A program made the translations under genes and the position numbers. A DNA stretch of 64,000 bases from Bradyrhizobium sp. WBAH42. GTDB lineage: Bacteria; Pseudomonadota; Alphaproteobacteria; Rhizobiales; Xanthobacteraceae. Location of the stretch: contig NZ_CP036533.1 in the NCBI RefSeq assembly GCF_024585265.1, forward strand, positions 5,837,001 to 5,901,000, given 5' to 3'. The notes beneath the pieces were generated by a model. That model was not told the DNA's origin and searched no databases. It saw nothing but the letters and a program-made list of their open reading frames with translations. The number at the start of each line of letters is the position of its first letter. Position 1 is the stretch's first letter. Shown here piece by piece: positions 19,551 through 28,479 of this stretch.

Positions 19551-20342
19551 GTGTCCAAGGAGCGGACGCGGAACGGCCAGCCTCGGCAGTCTGAGGGCGT
19601 CCGCGCCTTCAAGCGCGGGCTCGACGTGCTGCAGGAGGTCAACCGCTCCGGCGGCATCCGCGCCGGCGACGTTGCCCGCGCGCTCGACTTGCCCCGACCC
19701 ACCGTCTATCGCCTGCTCGAAACCCTGGAGGAGCTCGGCTATATCGCCCGCAGCGCCAGCGACGATCGTTTTCGCGTCACCCGGCGCGCGTTGAGCCTCG
19801 GCGACGGCTACGATCCCGGCGTGGTGATCTGCCAGGCAGCGGCGCCTTATCTCGCCGATCTCAGCAAGAAGCTGGTCTGGCCGGTCGATCTCTCGACTTA
19901 CGAGAACGCGGCCATGGTGGTGCAGGAGACCACGCATTCTCGCAGCCCGCTCTCGATCGACCGCGGCATGATCGGCAAGCGGCTGCCGATGCTGCGCACG
20001 TCTGCGGGCCGCGCCTATCTCGCCGCCTGCCCCGCGCGCGAACGTGATCTCATCATCAATCATCTCCGCCGCATCGACGAGGTGGACGACCGCCCCTTCC
20101 TCGACCAGGGCCGGCTCGACCGCATGATCGCCGAAACCGCCGCGCGAGGTTACGCCATCCGAAGCGAGGGCGAATACAATCCCAAGACGGCATCGATTGC
20201 CGTTGCCATCGTGCGGGACGGCGCCGTATTCGGCTGCATCTCGATCATATGGATCCGCTCGGCGCTGGGGATCGACGAAGCGGTGGCGCAGTTCGCGAAC
20301 CAACTGCTGGACACGGCGTCGGCCATTCCTGTCGCGGGTTAG
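19551..20342 (+). CDS. IclR-family transcriptional regulator
   Basis: A 263-residue IclR regulator. The winged helix (VRAFKRGLDVLQEVNRSGGI, then LDLPRPTVYRLLETLEELGY) is followed by the effector-binding domain. Its closest recall is with MhpR/PcaU-type regulators of aromatic catabolism. I prefer the GTG at 19551, which has GGGAGG nine bases upstream; an ATG at 19527 lacks a ribosome-binding site. It is divergent from the extradiol dioxygenase and upstream of the hydroxylase, so it likely controls both transcripts in response to the aromatic substrate. Confidence 0.88.
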   Translation: MSKERTRNGQPRQSEGVRAFKRGLDVLQEVNRSGGIRAGDVARALDLPRPTVYRLLETLEELGYIARSASDDRFRVTRRALSLGDGYDPGVVICQAAAPYLADLSKKLVWPVDLSTYENAAMVVQETTHSRSPLSIDRGMIGKRLPMLRTSAGRAYLAACPARERDLIINHLRRIDEVDDRPFLDQGRLDRMIAETAARGYAIRSEGEYNPKTASIAVAIVRDGAVFGCISIIWIRSALGIDEAVAQFANQLLDTASAIPVAG

Positions 20343-20414
20343 AGATCGTCCGCTGGGCGGACACTTGGCACGCCGGCGTTGAAGGGCCGGCCTTGCCTGG
20401 GGAAAAGATACCCC

Positions 20415-21938
20415 ATGCAAGATAAATCCACCCCAGAAGAGTTTGACGTCGTGATCGTCGGCCGCGGGCCGGTGGGTGCCACGCTCGCCAACCTGCTCGG
20501 CCTGTGCGGCGTGCGGACGCTGGTGCTGGAGCGCGAAGCGCGGACCTATCATCTGCCGCGCGCGGTGCATTTCGACGATGAATGCATGCGCGTGTTCCAG
20601 ACCATCGCTCTTGGCGACGCGATCCTGCCGCATGTCATTCTCAGTCCCGGCATGCTCTTTCTCGATGCCGCCGGCCGCATGCTGCTGGATTGGTCCCGTC
20701 CGCAGACGTTGACGCCGATGGGCTGGCATCTCAGCTACCGCTTCCACCAGCCGGATCTGGAGGACGTGTTGATCGGCGGCCTCGCCCGCTGGCCACACGT
20801 CACCTTGCAGAGCCGCTGCGATGTGTTCGCGCTCGATCAGGACGAGCACGGCGTGCGCGTCCGCTACGAAGACCTCTCCAACGGAAGGCTCAGCGAGGTC
20901 CGCGCCGGATATGTGATCGGCTGCGACGGCGCCCGCTCCCTGGTGCGCCGCTTCATCGGCTCGGGCATGGACGACCTCGGCTTCCACGAGCGCTGGCTGG
21001 TCATCGACGTTCTGCTCAAGCGCACGCGCGACGACCTCGGCGACTACAGCCTCCAGCATTGCGATCCCAGTCGGCCCGCAACTTACGTGCGCGGCACCGG
21101 CACGCGGCGGCGGTGGGAGATCACGGTTCTGCCCGACGAGGACTCGCAGGAGGTCGCACAACCCGCGAAGGTCTGGGAGCTGCTGTCGCGCTGGATCACG
21201 CCCGACGATGCCGAGATCGAGCGCGCCGCGGTCTACACGTTCCATTCGGTCATCGCGCAGCAATGGCGGAACGGGCGATTGCTGCTCGCGGGCGATTCCG
21301 CGCACCAGATACCGCCCTTTCTCGGCCAGGGCATGTGCGCCGGCATTCGTGATGCCGCGAACCTCGCCTGGAAGCTGGCGAGCGTGATCCGCGACGGCGC
21401 CGCACCAGATCTGCTCGACACCTATCAGAGCGAACGCCTGCCGCATGTGCGCGAGTTCATCGAGCTCGCCATTCGCCTCGGCGGTGTCATCAACACCAAG
21501 GCGATCGAGGCCGGCCTTGCCGCCGGCGAGGCGCGCGAGAACGCGCCGGTCAAGCTGGAAGTGAAGAAGCCCCTGCTCGGCCCCGGACTAGGGTTCGGCG
21601 ACCTGCCGCTCGCCGGACATCTCGCACCGCAATTCATGCTGAGCGACGGACGCCGCAGCGATGACCGGACCGGCTATCATCATGTGCTGCTCATCGAGAC
21701 GGCGGCCGCGCTGCCGTCGCGCCTCGCGCTGTCGCAGACCGGGATCGAGATCCTCGCCGGCGACGAGGCCGAAGGTGTCCGAGACTGGCTGCGCGAGCAC
21801 GGCATCATCGCCGCACTGGTTCGTCCCGACCGGTACATCCGCGGCACCGCCTGCAACGAGGCCGAGCTCGACCGCCTCATCGCCGCCATCGCGCCTTCAA
21901 TCCAAATTCCTTCAGCCCAAGCGCCCTCCGCGGCCTGA
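20415..21938 (+). CDS. FAD-dependent aromatic monooxygenase (MhpA-like 3-hydroxyphenylpropionate hydroxylase family)
   Basis: A 507-residue class A flavin hydroxylase. Visible motifs are the FAD-binding VVIVGRGPVGATLANLLG at the N-terminus, the DG motif GCDGARSLVRR, and the second FAD motif LLAGDSAHQIPPFLGQGMCAGIRDA. These place it with MhpA-like phenol hydroxylases that add an ortho hydroxyl to make a catechol for the dioxygenase. The start is taken at ATG 20415, directly before the family N-terminus. It is 22 bases upstream of the FAH-family hydrolase. The natural substrate could be a phenylpropanoid or another plant phenolic. Confidence 0.85.
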   Translation: MQDKSTPEEFDVVIVGRGPVGATLANLLGLCGVRTLVLEREARTYHLPRAVHFDDECMRVFQTIALGDAILPHVILSPGMLFLDAAGRMLLDWSRPQTLTPMGWHLSYRFHQPDLEDVLIGGLARWPHVTLQSRCDVFALDQDEHGVRVRYEDLSNGRLSEVRAGYVIGCDGARSLVRRFIGSGMDDLGFHERWLVIDVLLKRTRDDLGDYSLQHCDPSRPATYVRGTGTRRRWEITVLPDEDSQEVAQPAKVWELLSRWITPDDAEIERAAVYTFHSVIAQQWRNGRLLLAGDSAHQIPPFLGQGMCAGIRDAANLAWKLASVIRDGAAPDLLDTYQSERLPHVREFIELAIRLGGVINTKAIEAGLAAGEARENAPVKLEVKKPLLGPGLGFGDLPLAGHLAPQFMLSDGRRSDDRTGYHHVLLIETAAALPSRLALSQTGIEILAGDEAEGVRDWLREHGIIAALVRPDRYIRGTACNEAELDRLIAAIAPSIQIPSAQAPSAA

Positions 21939-21960
21939 CCGAACCTCTCAAGGACCTTTC

Positions 21961-22812
21961 ATGAAGCTGCTCTCATTCAGTGTGGACGGACGCTCCTCCT
22001 TCGGCGCCGTCAAGGACAACGGTGTCGTCGATCTCGGCGCGCGGATGGCGGGCTGCACCACGCTGCGGCAGCTGCTCGAAGCCGGTCGCCTCGCCGAGGC
22101 GGCAAGACTGGCCGCCTCCACGGCCCCCGATCATGCGCTCGACAAGGTCAGCTTCGCGCCCGTGATCCCTGATCCCGGCAAGATCATCTGCGTCGGCCTC
22201 AATTATCGCGATCACGTGGCCGAGACCGGCCGCACCGTCACCGAAAGGCCGGCGCTGTTTGCGCGCTTCGCCTGTAGCCAGGTCGGCCATCTCCAGCCCA
22301 TCGTGAAACCAGGGGTGAGCGACGACTTCGACTATGAAGGCGAGCTCGCGCTCGTCATCGGCAAGGCGGGCCGTCACATCCCCCTTGGCAGCGCGCTCGA
22401 TCACATCGCCGGCTATTCCTGCTACAACGAAGGCAGCATCCGCGACTGGCAGCGCCACACCAGCCAGTTCCTCGCCGGCAAGACCTTTGCCGAAAGCGGC
22501 AGTTTCGGTCCGTGGCTGGTGACGACGGACGAGATTCCGGATCCGTCAAAGCTCACCTTGCGGACAAGGCTGAACGGCAATGTCGTGCAGAACACGACGA
22601 CGGATCTCCTGATCACCGCCATCCCCGAGCTGATCGTCTACATCTCCACCATCTGCCCGCTCCTGCCCGGCGACGTCATCGTCACGGGCACGCCGGGCGG
22701 TGTCGGCGCCAAGCGCACGCCGCCGCTGTGGATGCGGCCCGGCGACACCGTCGAGGTCGAGATCTCCGGCATCGGCACCTTGCGCAACACGGTGATCGCC
22801 GAACCGGCCTGA
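21961..22812 (+). CDS. Fumarylacetoacetate hydrolase family protein
   Basis: A 283-residue FAH-fold protein. It has the metal-binding acidic cluster in DFDYEGELALVIGK, GLNYRDH, and the VTGTPGGVGAKR motif near the C-terminus. Family members hydrolyse C-C bonds in fumarylpyruvate-type compounds or act as hydratases or decarboxylases on ring-cleavage products. Coming after the hydroxylase and with an extradiol dioxygenase nearby, it probably processes the meta-cleavage product. ATG start; CAAGGACCTTTC lies upstream. Confidence 0.88.
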   Translation: MKLLSFSVDGRSSFGAVKDNGVVDLGARMAGCTTLRQLLEAGRLAEAARLAASTAPDHALDKVSFAPVIPDPGKIICVGLNYRDHVAETGRTVTERPALFARFACSQVGHLQPIVKPGVSDDFDYEGELALVIGKAGRHIPLGSALDHIAGYSCYNEGSIRDWQRHTSQFLAGKTFAESGSFGPWLVTTDEIPDPSKLTLRTRLNGNVVQNTTTDLLITAIPELIVYISTICPLLPGDVIVTGTPGGVGAKRTPPLWMRPGDTVEVEISGIGTLRNTVIAEPA

Positions 22813-22854
22813 CCGCCAAGACCAATCCATCAACGATAAACTTGAGGAAACGCC

Positions 22855-24066
22855 ATGGGCACGACCCGCACCAGCTCCGCCGCCACGCTCCTGATCACAC
22901 TTGCGCTCGCGGGCTCCGCCGCGCGGGCCGAGATCAAGGGCGACGCCATCCGCATCGGCGTCCTCACCGACATGAACGGCGTGTTCGCGACCGCCATGGG
23001 TCCGGGCTCGGTCGAAGCGGCGCGGATGGCCGCCGAGGAGTTCGGCGGCAAGATCAACGGCAAGCCGATCGAGATCCTACAGGCCGATCACCAGAACAAG
23101 CCGGATCTCGCCGCGTCGCTGGCGCGAAAATGGTTCAGCGACGGGGTCCAGGCGATCGCCGATGGCGGTAGCTCCGGCGCGGCGCTGGCGGTGCAGGAGC
23201 TGGTGCGCGGCAACGGCAAGATATTTCTCATCTCCGGCGCCGGCGCGAACCAGCTGACCGATGACGCATGCGCCCCAACCAGCGTGCAATGGACCCAGGA
23301 CGCCTATTCCACGGCGACCGCCGTGGTCTCCGGCATCATGCAGACCAGCAAGGAGCCCTGGTTCTTCATCACCGGCGACTACGCCTTCGGTCATTCGATC
23401 GAGGTGACCGCGCGCGAGCGCATCGCCGCACTCGGCGGCAAGGTCGCCGGCAGCGTCAAGGCGCAGCTCGGCACGCCCGATTACAGCTCGTTCCTGCTTC
23501 AGGCGCAGTCGTCAGGCGCCAGGATCCTGGCCATCAACGTTGCCGGCGACAACGCGACCGCCATCAAGCAGGCCGAGGAGTTCGGGCTCGCCAGCCAGGG
23601 CATGAAGATCGTGCCGATGTCGTTCCAGAACGTCGACATCGAAGCGGTTGGGCTCAAAGCGACGCGCGGTGATCTCATCGTCACCTCCTTCTTCGAGGAT
23701 GTCTCGCCGGCAGCCCGGAAATTCTCCGATGCGTTCCATGCTCGCCGCAAGGCGATGCCCTCGCAGATCCAGGCCGGCGTCTATTCCGCCGTGCGCCACT
23801 ATCTGCAAGCCGTGAAGGACACCGATTCCGACGAGGGCGCCGTCGTGATGGCCAAAATGAAGGCGACGCCGGTGTCGGACGCCTACACCACCAACGGCCG
23901 CATCCGCGAGGACCAACGCATGGTGCACGATCTCTATCTGGTGCAGGTCAAGACTCCGGAGGAATCCAAAGGCCCGTGGGACTTCGTCAAGCTGGTCGCG
24001 ACGATCCCGCCCGACCAGGCCTTCCGCCCGCTCGATCGCAGCAAATGCAGCCTGGTCGGCAAGTAA
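22855..24066 (+). CDS. ABC transporter substrate-binding protein, branched-chain amino acid/aromatic type
   Basis: A 403-residue secreted type I periplasmic binding protein (Peripla_BP_6/LivJ-like). It has a signal peptide ending about residue 25 (AARA) and the characteristic IRIGVLTDMNGVFA and ILQADHQNKPDLA. In rhizobia such proteins near aromatic genes bind aromatic acids. It follows the FAH gene in the same direction and has GAGGAAA ahead of ATG. No permease or ATPase genes follow it here, so it must share a transporter encoded elsewhere. Confidence 0.88.
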   Translation: MGTTRTSSAATLLITLALAGSAARAEIKGDAIRIGVLTDMNGVFATAMGPGSVEAARMAAEEFGGKINGKPIEILQADHQNKPDLAASLARKWFSDGVQAIADGGSSGAALAVQELVRGNGKIFLISGAGANQLTDDACAPTSVQWTQDAYSTATAVVSGIMQTSKEPWFFITGDYAFGHSIEVTARERIAALGGKVAGSVKAQLGTPDYSSFLLQAQSSGARILAINVAGDNATAIKQAEEFGLASQGMKIVPMSFQNVDIEAVGLKATRGDLIVTSFFEDVSPAARKFSDAFHARRKAMPSQIQAGVYSAVRHYLQAVKDTDSDEGAVVMAKMKATPVSDAYTTNGRIREDQRMVHDLYLVQVKTPEESKGPWDFVKLVATIPPDQAFRPLDRSKCSLVGK

Positions 24067-24102
24067 GGCGCTTGGAAAACGCCTCAAACAAGACTTTGAC
24101 CG

Positions 24103-24945
24103 TCAGGCGAGATAGCGCGCCAGATAGCCTTCCATCGCGTAGAGCGCGCAGAGCGCGAGGCTCGACCACACCGCCGCGCTGAAATACAGGAACATCCAGG
24201 TCAGCTCGCCCTTCCAATGCGCGATGTCGTGGGTCACCACCCAGCGCGTCGCAACGTCGTGCAGGCCTTCGAGCAGGCCCAAGAACCTGCCGCCCTCGGC
24301 GTGCCCTGCCCGCCAGCGGCTGAGATACATCGGCACGTCGACGGTGACGAGGAAGGCGAGGAAGCAGGCGATGCCGACGATGCCAGCGATCAGCGCCCAG
24401 CGCACCACGCCCTGGAATTCCGGCATCAGGCGGCACAGCGCGATGCCGGCGAGGAAGAAGGTCACCGCCCACAGCGAATTCTCGATCGCGTTGTAGAGAT
24501 AATTGGTGGTGACCACCGCGTACCAGGAGAAGCACTCGGCGATGATGATCACCGGGACAATCACCCACGCGATGTTCACCGCCGTCTCGGCGCCGGTCAT
24601 GGTGCCCAGCTGATGCAGGATGATCGCCCATTGCGCGGCGAAGCAGACCTCGGCCACGGTCGCAACCGAACGTCCGACGAAGACGCTGGAGAGCCAGGTG
24701 TCGAACAGGCAGATGCGCTGCACGTCGGCGCGCGGCAGCACCGAACGGAAGGCGCAGCCGAACACATAGCCGGCGCACAGCAGGAACATCAGCCCGATGT
24801 CCGAGCCGCCACTGATGCTGCCTGCGACCGTCGGGTAGAACTCACGGTACAGCATGAACCAGACGAGGATGTTGGCGCTGCTCACAACCGTGAGGGATCC
24901 CCACCACCATGCGAGGGGATTTGACCGCGCCTGCCACTGCAACAT
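24103..24945 (-). CDS. Polytopic membrane protein of unknown function
   Basis: A 280-residue protein with about eight hydrophobic segments and a tryptophan-rich amphipathic N-terminus (MLQWQARSNPLAWWWGSL). I do not recognise a family. Conserved-looking features are an internal WLSSVFVGRS loop, NYLYNAIENSLWA and THDIAHWKGELTW. ATG 24945 is chosen because GGAG lies six bases upstream; the frame stays open further upstream but that stretch is compositionally unlike a protein. It is divergent from the IclR gene at 25161. Confidence 0.7.
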   Translation of the reverse strand: MLQWQARSNPLAWWWGSLTVVSSANILVWFMLYREFYPTVAGSISGGSDIGLMFLLCAGYVFGCAFRSVLPRADVQRICLFDTWLSSVFVGRSVATVAEVCFAAQWAIILHQLGTMTGAETAVNIAWVIVPVIIIAECFSWYAVVTTNYLYNAIENSLWAVTFFLAGIALCRLMPEFQGVVRWALIAGIVGIACFLAFLVTVDVPMYLSRWRAGHAEGGRFLGLLEGLHDVATRWVVTHDIAHWKGELTWMFLYFSAAVWSSLALCALYAMEGYLARYLA

Positions 24946-25125
24946 GAACCGCTCCGCAAAATTTATCGATCTGACATGTCGTCGTAATAATCCTGTCACA
25001 GAACGGCATGCAACCACGACAAAAATCTGTGTGTGCCCTGTCGTTCCAGCGGTGCCCGCAACCGGAAAACAGGCGGACAGGGCGCGTCCACATACCGGAC
25101 AATTTTGCCGCATAGCGAATTTATT

Positions 25126-25144
25126 GGACATTCGAAATCTGTCC
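25126..25144. promoter_or_regulatory. Candidate IclR operator
   Basis: GGACATTCGAAATCTGTCC is an inverted repeat (GGACA, nine bases, TGTCC) ending 16 bases before the IclR start at 25161. A further half site, CGGACAA, lies about 30 bases upstream. Position suggests autoregulation and perhaps control of the divergent membrane-protein gene. There is no direct evidence of binding. Confidence 0.4.
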
Positions 25145-25160
25145 GTCTGATATTCCGGGG

Positions 25161-26045
25161 ATGGCTCCGACCGGCTCCTCCAAACCGCAGCATCCGCTCT
25201 CCTCCGCCGCAGCCGTGCTGGCGGAGAGCGCCGACGACGCCGCTTTCGCCACCACGCTGGCCAAGGGGCTGGTCGTGCTCGAGGCGTTCAAGGCCGGGAG
25301 CACGCTGCTGGGCAACATGGAGCTGTCGACGCTGACGGGCATTCCGCGCCCGACCGTGGCGAGGCTGACCCATACGCTGGCCCAGCTTGGCTATCTCCGC
25401 TACGACGCCGAGCGGTCGAAGTACCGCGTCGGTGCACGCGCGCTGCGCATGGCGCATCCTCTGCTCGCCGGGATGCAATTCCGCCAACTGGCGCGGCCGA
25501 TGATGCAGGAGCTGGCGCACAGCGTCCGCGGCACGGTCTCCATCGGCCTGCTCGATGCGACCTCGATGATCTATGTCGAGACCGCTCGCTCCGGCGATGT
25601 CGGCCCGCACGTGCCTGATATCGGCATGCCCATTCCCGTCGTGATGACCGCCATGGGCCGCGCTGCGGCGGCGGCCCTGCCGCCGGCCGATGCAGACCGG
25701 CTGGAACGGAATCTCGCCGCCGAAGACGCCGGCCTGTGGTCGGCCGTCCGCGACAAATACCGCGCCGGGATCGCGCAATGCAAAAGCCGCGGCTTCTGCA
25801 CCTGCTGGGGCGAGTACATGGCCTCGATCCATGCCGTCGCCGCGCCGCTGTTTCATGTGAGCGAATCGAAGCAGTCGTTCTCGATCAATTGCGGCATCCC
25901 TGCCTTCCGGCTCCAGCCCGGGCAGCTCGAGGGCGAAATCGGTCCGCGCATCGCGGCGCTCGCCGATAGCGTCCGGGCCGTGGTCGGAGCGGCGATGCCC
26001 ACGGCCGAGACGCGCAAGCAAAACAAGAAGAGCGCCAGGACATGA
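25161..26045 (+). CDS. IclR-family transcriptional regulator
   Basis: A 294-residue IclR regulator. The winged helix (TTLAKGLVVLEAFKAG, TGIPRPTVARLTHTLAQLGY) is followed by the IclR ligand domain with MIYVETARSG and CTCWGEYMASIHAVAAPL. A 35-residue N-terminal extension precedes the DNA-binding part. It is 36 bases upstream of a TctC/Bug binding protein gene, a common pairing in which the regulator controls uptake of a carboxylic acid. Confidence 0.9.
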   Translation: MAPTGSSKPQHPLSSAAAVLAESADDAAFATTLAKGLVVLEAFKAGSTLLGNMELSTLTGIPRPTVARLTHTLAQLGYLRYDAERSKYRVGARALRMAHPLLAGMQFRQLARPMMQELAHSVRGTVSIGLLDATSMIYVETARSGDVGPHVPDIGMPIPVVMTAMGRAAAAALPPADADRLERNLAAEDAGLWSAVRDKYRAGIAQCKSRGFCTCWGEYMASIHAVAAPLFHVSESKQSFSINCGIPAFRLQPGQLEGEIGPRIAALADSVRAVVGAAMPTAETRKQNKKSART

Positions 26046-26081
26046 ACAAAAGAGCTGGCGCCCCATCTCCGGGAGGCCATC

Positions 26082-27056
26082 ATGACCATCACACGCCGAG
26101 CACTGCTGGGCGCCGTCGCCGCCGGCGTCTCGGCCTCGTCATTTTCCGCCTACGCTGAGGACGTCTGGCCGTCGCGGATGGTGCGGCTGATCTCGCCTTA
26201 CGGTCCGGGCGGCTCCAACGACATCTCGCTGCGCTTGCTGGCCGAGGAGTTCAGCCGCAGTCTGCGCCAGCAATTCATCGTCGAGAACAAGCCCGGCGCC
26301 GGCACACGCATCGCCAACGACATGGTCGCCCATGCGCCTGGCGACGGCTATACGATCCTCTACGTCGCGGCGCCCTACGCCACCGCCGAGGCGCTATTCG
26401 GCAAGCTGACCTATGAGCGCGGGGATCTGCAGCCGATCGCGATGGCCGTGATCGCATCGCTGTTCCTCATCATCAGTGCCGATGCGCCGTTCAAGACGCT
26501 TCCCGACTTGATCGCCTACGGCAAGTCGAAGCCGGACGGACTGACCTTCGCCTCTCCCGGCGCCGGCTCGCAGCCGCATCTTGCCGGAGAGCTCCTGTTT
26601 CGCGATGCCGGCGTCAAGGGTCTCAACATCCCGTTCCGCGGCGATGCCGCCTCCTACACCGAGCTGCTCGCCGGACGCGTCGATGCCACGCTGACCGCGC
26701 TGCCGACCGCCCTGCCCTACATCCAGAGCGGCAAGTTCACCGTTCTCGGCGTCGCTTCGGCCGAGCGCAGCGCGCTCTACCCGCAGGCGCCGACGCTGCG
26801 CGAGCAGGGCTTTCCCAACGTCGTCGCCGCCGGCTGGTACGGCTTCATGGTGCCGTCCACGACGCCGCGCGCCGTCGTCGACAAGCTCCAGGCCGAGGTT
26901 CTGCGCGCACTCGCCGAGCCTGCGATCAAGGACAAGCTGACGGCCCAGGGCCTCGAGGTGCGTGCCGGCACCGCGGCCGAGTTCGGCCAGTTCATCGACG
27001 CCGAGACGCAGAAGTGGGCCAGATTGATCCGCGACGCCGGTCTCAAGGGCGAGTAG
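26082..27056 (+). CDS. Tripartite tricarboxylate transporter substrate-binding protein (TctC/Bug family)
   Basis: A 324-residue secreted binding protein with a Tat-like signal (TRRALLGAVAAGVSASSFSAYA). The Bug-family hallmarks WPSRMVRLISPYGPGGSND and VENKPGAGTRIANDMV, and the second-lobe motifs GDAASYTELLAGRVDA and VAAGWYGFMVPSTTP, are present. It should bind a carboxylate in the periplasm. No TctA/TctB membrane genes follow, so it is an orphan. It probably forms an operon with the IclR gene upstream. Confidence 0.92.
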   Translation: MTITRRALLGAVAAGVSASSFSAYAEDVWPSRMVRLISPYGPGGSNDISLRLLAEEFSRSLRQQFIVENKPGAGTRIANDMVAHAPGDGYTILYVAAPYATAEALFGKLTYERGDLQPIAMAVIASLFLIISADAPFKTLPDLIAYGKSKPDGLTFASPGAGSQPHLAGELLFRDAGVKGLNIPFRGDAASYTELLAGRVDATLTALPTALPYIQSGKFTVLGVASAERSALYPQAPTLREQGFPNVVAAGWYGFMVPSTTPRAVVDKLQAEVLRALAEPAIKDKLTAQGLEVRAGTAAEFGQFIDAETQKWARLIRDAGLKGE

Positions 27057-27113
27057 GAGCTGACGCTGCTTCTCGCACTGGACTGAGGTGGCGAGAGCCC
27101 GTTTGGCCGGCGC

Positions 27114-27380
27114 CTAGCGCCCTTCGGCGTAACGGCCACCGCCGCGGATGAGACCGTCGCGTTCCTCGGCGTGGCGCTGGTATTCGGAGATCGCGCGGTT
27201 GGCTATGCGGATTCGATTCGTGTGTCCCTTCTCGACCATCACGGTGATACGCTGCGCCAGGAACACGCAGGCCTCGAATTCGTCGCGAATGGCGCCCGTC
27301 CGCACCAGAAAGTCCCAGGCGATCTCGTAGGCCTGCTCCGCCGCGGGATTGCGATAGTCGCTGAAGATGATGTGCGTCAT
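27114..27380 (-). CDS. Small hypothetical protein
   Basis: An 88-residue soluble protein (MTHIIFSDYRNPAAEQAYEI..) with a mostly helical, charged sequence and no Cys, signal peptide or membrane segment. I do not recognise a domain. ATG 27380 is preferred over a TTG three codons upstream. The codon usage matches the neighbours, which supports a real gene. Confidence 0.6.
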   Translation of the reverse strand: MTHIIFSDYRNPAAEQAYEIAWDFLVRTGAIRDEFEACVFLAQRITVMVEKGHTNRIRIANRAISEYQRHAEERDGLIRGGGRYAEGR

Positions 27381-27589
27381 CACTGCCAAACCCTGATGGC
27401 AGCGATCGTTCCTATGGCTCGCGCATGCGAGGGAACCGGCAGCGCCGCGCGTGAATGCGGCCCCGGCGAATTGCCGCCGGAGCCGGACCGCATGTTCAAG
27501 CCGTTGAAGGCTGAATCCAGAGCGCGTTCAACTAGTCATCCGTCGTTCGGGTTGATGCGATACATCGATGCCCGAACAATCACCTCGTA

Positions 27590-28081
27590 TCACCGCTTCA
27601 TTCCCGCCACATAAGCCGCCAGCTTGTCGAGCGTCTGGTAGCCGTATTCGACGGCGCCGAAGCCGATCATGCCGTCGCGCTGCTCGGCGCTCGAGGCCAG
27701 TTGCCGCATCATCAGCACGGTCTTGCCGTTGCTCTGCTCGGCAAAGGTGACGGTGAAACGGAACATGCCGGGATCGTCGTCCTGGTCGAGGCCATGATCC
27801 ATCTCCATCAGCGACGGCCGCTCGATGCGGCGGAAGCGCATCCGGTTCGGATAGACCGTGCCGTCGGGCCCGATCATGTTGAAGCGCCAGACGCCGCCGA
27901 CACGCACGTCGATCTCGAAGGTCTCGACCTTGAATCCCTTCGGGCCGAACCATTGCGGCAGATGCTTCGGGTCGGACCATGCCTCGAACACCAGATCGCG
28001 CGGCGCGTCGATCACGCGCGACATCACGATCTCGCGGTCGAGCGACCATTGCGACAGAGCGGGGTTGGCAGAACTCGTCAT
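27590..28081 (-). CDS. SRPBCC (AHSA1-type) domain protein
   Basis: A 163-residue START-like fold protein of the activator-of-Hsp90 homologue type. Marks are VMSRVIDAPRDLVFEAWSDPKHLPQWFGPKGF at the N-terminus, VGGVWRFNMIGPDG in the middle and a C-terminal helix with AVEYGYQTLDKLAAYV. Such proteins bind hydrophobic small molecules; the biochemical role is usually unknown. ATG 28081 is two bases from the stop of the ArsR-type gene, giving the common ArsR-SRPBCC operon. Confidence 0.88.
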   Translation of the reverse strand: MTSSANPALSQWSLDREIVMSRVIDAPRDLVFEAWSDPKHLPQWFGPKGFKVETFEIDVRVGGVWRFNMIGPDGTVYPNRMRFRRIERPSLMEMDHGLDQDDDPGMFRFTVTFAEQSNGKTVLMMRQLASSAEQRDGMIGFGAVEYGYQTLDKLAAYVAGMKR

Positions 28082-28083
28082 GA

Positions 28084-28470
28084 TTAGGAACCTTTCCGTT
28101 TGGTTGTCTTGGACGACCGCTTGGCGCCCGCCCTTTCCTTCTCTTTCTTGAGCTTCATCACATAGGCCTCGAACCGGTCGAGCCGCGCCTCCCAGACCGC
28201 GCGCTGCTGCTGGAACCAATCCTCGGCGCCGACAAGCGCGTCCGCGCTGAGACGGCAGGTGCGCACGCGCCCGGACTTCTCGGACTGAACGAGCCCGCTC
28301 GTCTCCAGCACATGGATGTGCTTCATGAAGCTCGGCAACGCCATGTCGAAGGGACCGGCGAGCTCGCCGACCGACGCCTCGCCCGCGCACAGCCGCATCA
28401 CGATGGCCCGCCGCGTCGGGTCGGCGAGCGCTGCGAAGATCTGGTCGAGATGGGGCGATTGGTTAGCCAT
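28084..28470 (-). CDS. ArsR-family transcriptional regulator
   Basis: A 128-residue winged-helix repressor. The start LDQIFAALADPTRRAIVMRL and the recognition helix region ALPSFMKHIHVLETSGLV are typical of the ArsR subgroup paired with SRPBCC proteins. No metal-binding CXC motif is present, so sensing is unlikely to be by arsenic. The tail is Lys-rich (KRSSKTTKRKGS). It is first in the two-gene operon, and an inverted repeat overlaps its start codon (28462-28479). Confidence 0.9.
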   Translation of the reverse strand: MANQSPHLDQIFAALADPTRRAIVMRLCAGEASVGELAGPFDMALPSFMKHIHVLETSGLVQSEKSGRVRTCRLSADALVGAEDWFQQQRAVWEARLDRFEAYVMKLKKEKERAGAKRSSKTTKRKGS

Positions 28471-28479
28471 GAAGCTAAC
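28462..28479. promoter_or_regulatory. Candidate ArsR autoregulatory operator over the start codon
   Basis: GTTAGC CATGAA GCTAAC is a perfect inverted repeat with 6-bp arms centred on the ArsR start codon. A further GTTAGC half site at 28511-28516 abuts the palindrome AACAATTGTT (28504-28513). The repeated GTTAGC half site makes a repressor site plausible. Confidence 0.5.

Noticed and set aside
20366..20383. TGGCAC..TTGA resembling a sigma-54 promoter before the FAD hydroxylase
   Set aside because: The spacing between the GG and GC elements is wrong (two bases too long) and the TTGC element is not matched.
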